Shown here: one piece after another, positions 8,233 to 14,295 of the stretch
How positions within the stretch are numbered: position 1 is the first letter of the stretch
Layout: each line of letters starts with the position of its first letter
Assembly (NCBI GenBank): GCA_023663915.1
Contig: JAMPGN010000101.1
Span: 1-14,295 of the forward strand
Reading direction: 5' to 3'
From: Eubacterium sp.
GTDB taxonomy: Bacteria; Bacillota_A; Clostridia; Lachnospirales; Lachnospiraceae
Length of the DNA: 14,295 nt
Translations under genes and position numbers: made by a program
Notes under the pieces: generated by a model
Seen by the model: the letters and a program-made list of their open reading frames with translations, nothing else
Databases searched by the model: none
What the model was told of the DNA's origin: nothing

Positions 8233-9132
8233 ATGAGTAAATTTAAGAAATTCTTCTATTCGCAGAAGGCAGCACCTTACGTGTTCGTCCTTCCGTTTAT
8301 TTTGAGTTTTGCATTCTTCTGGATTTATCCGTTGTGCAGTACGATCGTGATGAGTTTCCAGGAGATCAAGCCTACCGGAACAGAGTGGATAGGGTTTGAC
8401 AATTTCACAAAACTGGCAAAAGATACAGTATTCCACACAGCGATCCTCAACAGTTTTGAATATATGGTTCTGACGCTGGTATTATTGATTCCGTTCCCGA
8501 TGATGTTTGCGGTTCTTATGGACTCCAGACTGGTTAAGGCGAGTGGCTTCTGGAAAGCATGTCTTTACGTTCCGGCATTGACTTCCGTAGTTATCTCCGG
8601 TACACTTTTCCGTCTGATGTTCTCAGAGTATGCAACCGGTCAGATGAATGTGATCACCGCTGCATTGGGTCTTGGAACTTTTAAATGGTTGAAAATGAAA
8701 GTAACCGGTCTTGCAGCGCTCTTGATCGTTGCGTGCTGGAGATGGACCGGTGTTAACATGCTTTATTTTATATCCGGTTTGAAAGCGATCGATACGGCAT
8801 TATATGAATCAGCCGATATTGATGGCGCAACGGCATGGCAGAAATTCAGATATGTTACTATTCCTTTGTTAAAACCGACAACAATCTATGTACTTACGAT
8901 CAGTGTATATGCAGGTCTTGCAATGTTTATGGAAGCCTATATGTTATGGGCTGGTCCCGATTCACCGAACAACATCGGTCTGACCATCGTAGGGTATCTG
9001 TATAAACGTGGTATCACCAGAAACCAGTTAGGTTATGGTAGTGCGGTAGGTATTGTGCTGCTTATCATTGCATTAGCTATTAACGTAGTTCAATTAGTTC
9101 TGAACGGAACATTTAAGAAGGGGGAAGATTAA
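8233..9132 (+). CDS. Sugar ABC transporter permease, MalF/UgpA type
   Basis: This 299-aa inner-membrane permease is the first of the two channel subunits of the CUT1 importer. Six hydrophobic segments are visible (about 14-36, 73-97, 106-130, 158-181, 216-238, 272-292). The EAA loop that contacts the ATPase is at 192-214 (ESADIDGATAWQKF then TIPLLKP). The family-typical start KKFFYSQKAAPYVFVLPFILSF lacks the long MalF insertion. ATG 8233 was chosen because TAAGGAG (8217-8223) is 9 nt upstream; an in-frame TTG at 8212 would lie ahead of that site. The second permease begins 1 nt after the stop, indicating translational coupling. Confidence 0.93.
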   Translation: MSKFKKFFYSQKAAPYVFVLPFILSFAFFWIYPLCSTIVMSFQEIKPTGTEWIGFDNFTKLAKDTVFHTAILNSFEYMVLTLVLLIPFPMMFAVLMDSRLVKASGFWKACLYVPALTSVVISGTLFRLMFSEYATGQMNVITAALGLGTFKWLKMKVTGLAALLIVACWRWTGVNMLYFISGLKAIDTALYESADIDGATAWQKFRYVTIPLLKPTTIYVLTISVYAGLAMFMEAYMLWAGPDSPNNIGLTIVGYLYKRGITRNQLGYGSAVGIVLLIIALAINVVQLVLNGTFKKGED

Positions 9133-9133
9133 T

Positions 9134-10027
9134 ATGGCAAATACATCCTCTGTAGCTGTAAATGATAATGAAACTATGGGTATGAAGGCAAAGAGAACCA
9201 TCTTAACCGTGATTGCGACAGTGTTCTTCGCAGTGCTTTCCTTCATCATTGTATTCCCGCTGATTGCCGGCCTGATCGCATCCTTCCGGCCCGGTACAGA
9301 ATTGATTCGTAGAGGTCTGAGCGTTGACCTTGATTTCAGCACGATGACGCTGGCGAACTATAAATATCTGTTTGGTAACAATGTAGACGGTCATAAGTAT
9401 TTCATGTGGTATAAGAACAGTCTGATTCTGACGGCAATTTCCGTAGTGGGAACATTGTTTATCTGTTACATAGTGGCTTATGGCTTGACAATGTACAATT
9501 ATAAAATAAAGAACTTCCTGTTCTTCTTAGTAATCGCAACCATGATGGTTCCTTTTGAAATCCTGATCCTTCCGTTGTATAAGGAAATGATCAGCTTGAA
9601 CTTGATCGATACGATAGCCGGCGTCGTCTTGCCGGGTATATGCGGGGCGTCCACCATATTCTTCTTTAGGCAGTATATGACGGGACTTCCCAAGGAGCTG
9701 TTGGATGCGGGACGTATTGACGGCGCGACAGAGTACGGTATCTGCTTTAAGATCATGTTACCGATCACGAAGCCTGCGTTTGCCGCAATGTCCATTCTGT
9801 CTGCAATGGGTGCATGGAACAACGTTCTGTGGCCGATGCTCGTATTTAGAAGTGCAGAGAAATTTACACTGCCCATTGGTCTGAATACCCTGTTGACACC
9901 TTATGGCAATAACTACGATGTATTGATTGCCGGGTCTATGTTTGGTATTATTCCTGTATTTATCGTATTCCTCTGCTTCCAGAGATACTTTATCGAAGGT
10001 ATGACAGCAGGAGCGGTTAAGGGCTAA
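9134..10027 (+). CDS. Sugar ABC transporter permease, MalG/UgpE type
   Basis: This 297-aa protein is the second channel subunit. Hydrophobic segments lie at about 22-50, 97-120, 127-148, 158-178, 212-236 and 262-285. The EAA motif is at 189-214 (LLDAGRIDGATEYG then MLPITKPAF), and the protein ends YFIEGMTAGAVKG, a very typical MalG-type C-terminus. ATG 9134 is 1 nt after the preceding stop, with GGGGGAAG (9120-9127) as the ribosome site. No ATPase gene follows; a strong terminator does. A shared MsmK/UgpC-type ATPase encoded elsewhere is therefore expected, as is common for CUT1 importers of Bacillota. Confidence 0.94.
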   Translation: MANTSSVAVNDNETMGMKAKRTILTVIATVFFAVLSFIIVFPLIAGLIASFRPGTELIRRGLSVDLDFSTMTLANYKYLFGNNVDGHKYFMWYKNSLILTAISVVGTLFICYIVAYGLTMYNYKIKNFLFFLVIATMMVPFEILILPLYKEMISLNLIDTIAGVVLPGICGASTIFFFRQYMTGLPKELLDAGRIDGATEYGICFKIMLPITKPAFAAMSILSAMGAWNNVLWPMLVFRSAEKFTLPIGLNTLLTPYGNNYDVLIAGSMFGIIPVFIVFLCFQRYFIEGMTAGAVKG

Positions 10028-10060
10028 TCAGGAGAGGTCATACACTCCAATGTTATATAG

Positions 10061-10106
10061 GGCTGCAGCCGATGCCGGGATTTCCGGCAAAGGCGGCAGC
10101 CTTTTT
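10061..10106 (+). terminator. Intrinsic terminator of the transporter operon
   Basis: GGCTGC (10061-10066) pairs with GCAGCC (10096-10101), GCC (10068-10070) with GGC (10092-10094), and TGCCGG (10073-10078) with CCGGCA (10084-10089) around a 5-nt loop. TTTTT (10102-10106) follows at once and a second T-run begins at 10111. It ends the operon 34 nt after the last permease and shows no T-run for the opposite strand. Confidence 0.9.
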
Positions 10107-10124
10107 GGATTTTTGTGTTATAGA

Positions 10125-11000
10125 TCAGTGGAATCTGCGCAGCCGAAGCAGTTTCCGGAAAGCGATCGGAAGGTAGTAGTAGAGGAAAAGGATTCGATCT
10201 TCCGTGCAGAGAAAAGGCTGGGTGATCCATATATACAGCCTGCAGAATATGCGGTTGAGACATTGGGACAGGCGACGATGGAAACGCGTTAACAGATCAA
10301 AATGATCTTTATGGGCGTGGAACATGAAAGTAAGGCATCTGCCTTGAATCATAATATCCTTCGTGGTATATCCCGCCGCGCATAGTCCATCGTAAAAAGC
10401 GTCGCACATTTGTGTATCCGGGAAGCAGATAGAAATTTCAAGAGAAAGCATAGAAGGCTCCGAGAAACAGCCAGGAACAAACAACGTCAGCCACCAATGG
10501 CGTTCGGAGATCTGGACACAGTCAATCTCTTTACGGTCGCAGAGACGCAGGGTGCAAGGGAGCATTTCGGAATCCTTTGCAGCAGTAAAAAATGCCGTCT
10601 TATATTCTGATTCGGATAAAATCTTATTGGCGTGATAAATGCCGAGTTCTGCGCCGGTGCTGATACCGTACTGACCCTTCCACAGTTCGATCAGCCATGT
10701 CCTGCCACGATAATTAAAATATATGGGGAGCGCATCGAATACCATCCGAAAACGGGAAGCCTTGTAATCATAGAGCCATGTATACCCGGCGGATTTCTGC
10801 CGTGCATCGAGGGCGGAAGAGAAAAAACCGCATCGGCAGTGATAGTTGTAACCGAAAGGAGCGGTAAGTTCTTCGATTTTGGAGCATTTCTGGTGTTTAT
10901 CCATGGATTTGATCCGACGGATGATTCTTTTCCTGCGGATACAGGAGAATATCGCGCCGAAGAGAACGAGCAGCAATAAAATAAATAGAGCGTAGTACAT
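10125..11000 (-). CDS. Membrane-anchored DUF4474 protein of unknown function
   Basis: This 291-aa protein has one N-terminal hydrophobic anchor (about 3-20) followed by a strongly basic stretch (CIRRKRIIRRIK), which predicts a cytoplasmic C-terminal part. Its core, with GYTWLYDY (72-79), DALPIYFNYRGRTW (89-102), LIELWKGQYGISTGAELGIY (103-122) and later WWLTLFVPG, matches what I recall as DUF4474. No enzymatic motif is evident and the function is unknown. The C-terminal 40 residues are basic and aromatic (LFLYYYLPIAFRKLLRLRRFH) and could contact the membrane. The ribosome site before ATG 11000 is weak (AGG, about 8 nt away), but a TATAAT-type promoter lies just upstream. It converges on the transporter operon terminator. 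Confidence 0.72.
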   Translation of the reverse strand: MYYALFILLLLVLFGAIFSCIRRKRIIRRIKSMDKHQKCSKIEELTAPFGYNYHCRCGFFSSALDARQKSAGYTWLYDYKASRFRMVFDALPIYFNYRGRTWLIELWKGQYGISTGAELGIYHANKILSESEYKTAFFTAAKDSEMLPCTLRLCDRKEIDCVQISERHWWLTLFVPGCFSEPSMLSLEISICFPDTQMCDAFYDGLCAAGYTTKDIMIQGRCLTFMFHAHKDHFDLLTRFHRRLSQCLNRIFCRLYIWITQPFLCTEDRILFLYYYLPIAFRKLLRLRRFH

Positions 11001-11049
11001 ATCTGTAACCTATAATCCTATGTGGTTTTACTCTATTTTATGCATAGAA

Positions 11050-11078
11050 ATTATAGGGGTGCCGCGAAGACGGATAAA
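11050..11078 (-). promoter_or_regulatory. Likely promoter of the DUF4474 gene
   Basis: On the minus strand a perfect TATAAT (11050-11055) lies 17 nt from a weak TTTATC (11073-11078; 3 of 6). The start site near 11043 gives a leader of about 43 nt. It sits between the coiled-coil gene stop and the DUF4474 start, supporting separate transcription. Confidence 0.5.
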
Positions 11079-11099
11079 AGTGATGTTATGGGAAAGTTC

Positions 11100-11342
11100 C
11101 TATGCAGTTCTTCTTTCCAGTTTTGTGATACGCTCTTCGTGTTCGTCTATTTTCTGGATAAGCAGGCTGATTGATTCACGCTCTAATTTGCAGGCATTGA
11201 TCTCATGCTGCATGATGTCCATGCGTGATTCGAGCCTGTCAAAACGTGCGTCTACTGCCTCGAATTTTTTATTGATTCTTCCTTCCATACGACCCATTTC
11301 ATCTAAAATGGCATTGAGCATTGTTTTTGTTTCACGATCCAT
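11100..11342 (-). CDS. Small coiled-coil protein of unknown function
   Basis: This 80-aa, highly charged protein is predicted to be almost entirely helical. It has heptad-like spacing of Met, Ile, Phe and Leu from MLNAILDEMGRMEGRINKKF through FDRLESRMDIM to IDEHEERITKLERRT, as in short dimeric or trimeric coiled coils. It has no signal peptide, membrane segment or DNA-binding motif. It is very likely a real gene: a full AGGAGGT ribosome site (11351-11357, complement) sits 8 nt before ATG 11342, and a promoter with 17-nt spacing lies just beyond. I do not recognise a named family; a structural or scaffolding role is a guess. Confidence 0.8.
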   Translation of the reverse strand: MDRETKTMLNAILDEMGRMEGRINKKFEAVDARFDRLESRMDIMQHEINACKLERESISLLIQKIDEHEERITKLERRTA

Positions 11343-11365
11343 AAACTATAACCTCCTGTGCAATG

Positions 11366-11394
11366 AGTGTAACATAATTGGGAGATGTTGTCTA
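11366..11394 (-). promoter_or_regulatory. Promoter of the small coiled-coil gene
   Basis: TAGACA (11389-11394; 5 of 6) and TACACT (11366-11371; 4 of 6) are 17 nt apart, and the -10 is preceded by TGT, giving an extended -10 (TGn). The start site near 11359 leaves only a leader of about 17 nt containing the AGGAGGT site. Confidence 0.65.
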
Positions 11395-11398
11395 TGTG

Positions 11399-11431
11399 TT
11401 TTTATAAAAAATAATATTTTTATAAAAAATA
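11399..11431. repeat. AT-rich 15-bp direct repeat behind the coiled-coil gene promoter
   Basis: TTTTTATAAAAAATA occurs at 11399-11413 and again at 11417-11431, an 18-bp period. The copies lie immediately upstream of the -35 box at 11389-11394, where A/T tracts can act as an UP element. They follow the M56 gene on the same strand but contain no GC stem, so termination there is doubtful. Confidence 0.6.
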
Positions 11432-11500
11432 CACAAACGATATTACGTCAATGTACTTTAGGATATAGTTTTAAAGTGAGAAGCGAAAAGTGTTGCTACC

Positions 11501-13702
11501 CTAATTATCTTCGGACAGGATATTTTGATAAGCGGTATTGCCTTCTTTTTCACATTTTTCATGCCACATTTCCAGTGATTTGCCGTTCAGCCTTTCAGAT
11601 AAAACCGCAAAGAAAGCAATTTTGTCTGTATTGTACGCTTTGAGGGTATAGCGGTTCACGATATCCTTGTAGATGTCCGGCATACTTGTATCTTCCAATT
11701 CATCAAGACAGCAGGCAAAAAAGGCTATTTTTTCGTCGGCAAACATACGGTCAAGATATTCCTGCTGTGTCTGACTGTCCAATTCAGAGAAGACCGCATC
11801 AAAATAGGATAGATTTTCTTCATCGTAATACTTTTCAGCGGCAGAATCCATGTTGTTACGATCTACATATTCCATGCTGGCAATGTAGGGAGCTTCCAAC
11901 GAGAGGATAGAAGAGTTTGCTGCCTTCGGAGCAAGGCGGTCGATCAAAGCAGTGATTGCTGAAAGCGCCGCTTCGTCTGTCATATATTGACTGGATTTTG
12001 TGCTGAAAAAGACAGGCATAGTGCTCTGGTCTGACAGGGTAATCGATGTACTTTGGTATTCGTTCTGAGATGCGACGGGCAGATTATAACCGAGTTCAAT
12101 AATGTATGGAAACTGATAATAGGCTGTCTGTATGTAGTAGTGCAGGGAGACGGAACGGTCGTTCTGGGAATAGTCTTCCTGAATTTCCGTGGCGGCGGCG
12201 ATTACGGTATCCATATCTTTCTGAGTGATATGACAGTTTGCGAGCATCGTCCGGCATTGCTCGGTGATATGCTTGACAAGGGATGCCATGTCGTAATCGT
12301 CCCATGAACCGAAAGTGGTGTAACCATCTTTGCGGACAAGGACTAGTTTCTTATATGGACTCGTAACGCCGGAAATCGGTTTGTCTGCTTCTGTAGCGCC
12401 ATCTGTATAAATGTAGTAGATGCCGTCCTCATATTCGACGGTGTAGTCGGTGGCATTTCTGATGGTGTAGTCAGAGTCGTTCCCGATGGCATAGTCAGAA
12501 GCATTCGCTGAATGTTGAGAGTCGGATGATCCTTTCGCGCCGGGCGCAGCGTAAGCGCCGAGGACTGCCGATCCGCCGATCAGTATGCATGTCAAAAATA
12601 TGGTGAAAGTCTGTACTGTTTTAGGAATTTTGTGATATTTCATGATTGCGTCTAACCGTCCTTTCAATAGTTTTTTGCTTTCGTTTAAGGTGACAGAAGC
12701 CAGAGTATCTTTGTAGGAACCACCTGCGCCAATAGCGTTTAGCAAGGTGTCGCCATATGATTTACGTGCTTTGTCGGGAAGCATTTTCATAATCCTCTCA
12801 TCACAGGAGAGTTCACAGAACCGGTGAATCTCATGCTCCATCAGGCGGACGAAAGGATTAAACCAATGCAGACAGATGGTAAGCTGTACAAGCCATTTGT
12901 AGAACATATCCCGTCTTTGATAGTGAGTCAGCTCATGCAGTATCGTATAGTAGAAATCGTCTTGCGGCAGACTTGCGCTCGGAAGGACGATGCGGGCATG
13001 GGTAAACCCGATCAACAGCGGTGAAGACACGAGACTGTTGATGCGAAGATCGACATTGGCTTTGATGTGGTTATCATTCATGATCTGTCCGAAGCGTTCC
13101 AGCATGGCAATGTCGTCTACTGGTTTGCTGCCTGCATCGATATATTTTACAAAACTCTGGTAAACGGTAATTTTGCGCACAAGCAATAATAGCGCGACGA
13201 ATAGCCAGAGGACACAGAGTATTTGAGGAAGGTTTGTTGATGTTTCTGTGGGGAGGCTGATTTCTGTCGTGCCGGAAGTTGGAGCGGTGGGAGTGACAGG
13301 GATTCTGGCATCTGTTGAGTCAATATTTGCGGCATCGGTATCTGCTGCACTAGTATTTGGTGTGTCTGTATCTGCATTGTTGGTATCTGCGATCTTCGTG
13401 TCTGCCATGCGGGGGTTGAGCGTGCCAGGCCAATGTAAAGGATTCTCCGTAGTTGTACTCGTGTCAGTCGGAGCAATGCTTGATTCGTTGATTTTCTGTT
13501 CAGCTTGCCGAAAAAGGTTTCCGATCAGGCTTGTTCTCGGTGAAAAAGGCAGGAGAAGACGCGCGATCACCAAAAGCCAGATATAATATTGCCAGCGTTT
13601 GCTCAGCCTGTTTTGATAGAGCGGACGGCAGAGAAACAGGAGTAAGATCAGTAAAGTTCCGGATAGCGACAAAGATAGCAGTGTTTTGAGTAATTCACTC
13701 AT
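11501..13702 (-). CDS. BlaR1-like M56 family membrane metalloprotease/sensor
   Basis: This 733-aa protein has the BlaR1/MecR1 layout. Membrane segments lie at about 8-27, 38-56, 160-176 and 365-385, and a cytoplasmic M56 zinc protease sits between the third and fourth. HELTH (256-260) gives two zinc ligands and Glu297 in CELSCDE the third, 37 residues on, as in BlaR1. Such proteins sense a signal outside and then act to inactivate the paired BlaI repressor. The outer region (386-733) lacks penicillin-binding serine motifs, so beta-lactam sensing is not supported. It instead has SDYxI/TDYxV short repeats (401-425) and four helical repeats near the end (about 624-733) with KIAFFA cores. An Ala-Asp-Thr-rich insert (about 100-131) lies in the outer loop between segments 2 and 3. 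The ribosome site CGGAGGA lies before ATG 13702, 30 nt after the BlaI gene. Confidence 0.9.
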   Translation of the reverse strand: MSELLKTLLSLSLSGTLLILLLFLCRPLYQNRLSKRWQYYIWLLVIARLLLPFSPRTSLIGNLFRQAEQKINESSIAPTDTSTTTENPLHWPGTLNPRMADTKIADTNNADTDTPNTSAADTDAANIDSTDARIPVTPTAPTSGTTEISLPTETSTNLPQILCVLWLFVALLLLVRKITVYQSFVKYIDAGSKPVDDIAMLERFGQIMNDNHIKANVDLRINSLVSSPLLIGFTHARIVLPSASLPQDDFYYTILHELTHYQRRDMFYKWLVQLTICLHWFNPFVRLMEHEIHRFCELSCDERIMKMLPDKARKSYGDTLLNAIGAGGSYKDTLASVTLNESKKLLKGRLDAIMKYHKIPKTVQTFTIFLTCILIGGSAVLGAYAAPGAKGSSDSQHSANASDYAIGNDSDYTIRNATDYTVEYEDGIYYIYTDGATEADKPISGVTSPYKKLVLVRKDGYTTFGSWDDYDMASLVKHITEQCRTMLANCHITQKDMDTVIAAATEIQEDYSQNDRSVSLHYYIQTAYYQFPYIIELGYNLPVASQNEYQSTSITLSDQSTMPVFFSTKSSQYMTDEAALSAITALIDRLAPKAANSSILSLEAPYIASMEYVDRNNMDSAAEKYYDEENLSYFDAVFSELDSQTQQEYLDRMFADEKIAFFACCLDELEDTSMPDIYKDIVNRYTLKAYNTDKIAFFAVLSERLNGKSLEMWHEKCEKEGNTAYQNILSEDN

Positions 13703-13732
13703 TATGGCAGTCCTCCGTTTTGTTAGATTCGC

Positions 13733-14122
13733 TCAATCTTTGAACGATGATTTATGATTCAAATCTTTCCAGTATTTTTTCAAATCTTCATAGTCTGCGG
13801 CAGATAACAGGTCTTTTTGTATCAGTGTGGAGACGAGTCCTTTTGCATTTCCCTCATAGACTTTGTGGAGAAAAGTTTCGGTCTGCGAGGTCTGGTACTC
13901 ATCGGCGGAAACGATCGCCGTATATCTGTTGCGGTGCCCGATTTTATTGGTTTTCAACAGTCCTTTATCAATCAAACGGGAGAGCAGGGTGATGATCGTG
14001 TTTTTCGTCCAGTTCATTCCCTTGTCGGACAATGCCGTAACGATTTCGGCATAGAGTGCCGTCTGCCCGTTTGCCCAGATCACTTTCATCAGTTCTAATT
14101 CATAGTCGGATATTTGCTGCAT
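13733..14122 (-). CDS. BlaI/MecI-family transcriptional repressor
   Basis: This 129-aa winged-helix protein matches the BlaI/MecI/CopY family in length and sequence. It starts MQQISDYELELMKVIW, with the recognition helix at about 38-51 (WTKNTIITLLSRLIDKGLL region) and the wing at KIGHRNRYTAIV. The C-terminal helical part (about 75-125) is the dimerisation region, which in this family is cleaved or inactivated on signalling. It lies first in a two-gene unit with the M56 protease, the classical arrangement. AAGGGA before ATG 14122 serves as ribosome site. Upstream BlaI-like dyads overlap its promoter, so it should repress its own operon. Other targets are not visible in the window. Confidence 0.93.
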   Translation of the reverse strand: MQQISDYELELMKVIWANGQTALYAEIVTALSDKGMNWTKNTIITLLSRLIDKGLLKTNKIGHRNRYTAIVSADEYQTSQTETFLHKVYEGNAKGLVSTLIQKDLLSAADYEDLKKYWKDLNHKSSFKD

Positions 14123-14148
14123 GTTGCGGGTTCCCTTTTCTATAAAAA

Positions 14149-14197
14149 TAAGTGTACATGATGTAATCTAAATAAAAGATAACACTTTGTACACTTA
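14149..14197. promoter_or_regulatory. Paired BlaI-type operators
   Basis: TAAGTGTACA (14149-14158) and TGTACACTTA (14188-14197) are perfect 10-bp inverted arms of a 49-bp imperfect palindrome. Each half is itself a dyad of the BlaI type (TACA...TGTA): TACAT-G-ATGTA (14155-14165), perfect, and TACA-AAG-TGTT read on the minus strand (14183-14193). The two dyads are centred about 28 bp apart. One lies between the -35 and -10 boxes and the other just downstream of the -10, so bound repressor would block transcription. Confidence 0.8.
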
Positions 14198-14204
14198 ATG
14201 TCAA
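14176..14204 (-). promoter_or_regulatory. Promoter of the BlaI-M56 operon
   Basis: On the minus strand a perfect TTGACA (14199-14204) is followed after 17 nt by TATCTT (14176-14181; 4 of 6). The start site near 14169 gives a leader of about 47 nt before the repressor ATG. The region from 14205 to the window end is AT-rich and shows no further gene. Confidence 0.75.
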
Positions 14205-14295
14205 TTTCTTTTTGTAAAAGTTTTGAGCAAAAGCTTTTTCTAAAATTTATGGTGAATTTAGATTATCTCTTTAGAAGTTCTTATATGTCGGTATA

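Overview
The window looks like a chromosomal segment from a Bacillota/Clostridia bacterium, most likely a gut Lachnospiraceae-type organism. The grounds are AGGAGG-like ribosome binding sites, SigA-type promoters, a BlaI/M56 regulator pair, a CUT1 sugar ABC transporter without its own ATPase, and small families (DUF6171, DUF4474, Mbeg1-like) that I associate with this group. No rRNA, tRNA, CRISPR array, transposase or phage gene was seen.

Layout. (1) 1-3170: a 39-bp tandem repeat next to a perfect TTGACA-17-TATAAT promoter drives a 37-kDa nucleoid-associated protein (NdpA/YejK family) and an Mbeg1-like (DUF2974) alpha/beta hydrolase. A class I glutamine amidotransferase-like C26 peptidase (PuuD type) converges on them with an 11-bp 3' overlap. 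(2) 3171-10106: an arabinan/arabino-oligosaccharide utilisation locus, all on the + strand. It holds a cytoplasmic GH43 enzyme, a cytoplasmic GH51 alpha-L-arabinofuranosidase, a Cys-rich DUF6171 protein, a lipoprotein sugar-binding protein and two permeases. A terminator-like hairpin between the binding protein and the permeases, and a strong terminator after the second permease, frame the transporter. (3) 10125-11342, minus strand: a membrane-anchored DUF4474 protein and an 80-aa coiled-coil protein, each with its own likely promoter. (4) 11501-14204, minus strand: a BlaI-type repressor followed by a BlaR1-like M56 membrane metalloprotease. Its outer region is not a penicillin-binding domain. 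The promoter upstream carries paired BlaI-like operators.

How it works together. The transporter would import arabino-oligosaccharides, and the two glycosidases, which lack signal peptides, would release L-arabinose inside the cell. An energising ATPase (MsmK type) and the arabinose catabolic genes must lie elsewhere. The BlaI/M56 pair would form an autoregulated sensor circuit whose signal and other targets are not visible here.

The best candidates for something undescribed are a G9 tract forming much of the spacer of the transporter promoter (possible slippage control), a structured leader with a 27-codon ORF and nearby TCTAAAT palindromes, the DUF6171 protein embedded in the arabinan locus, and the unusual sensor region of the M56 protein.
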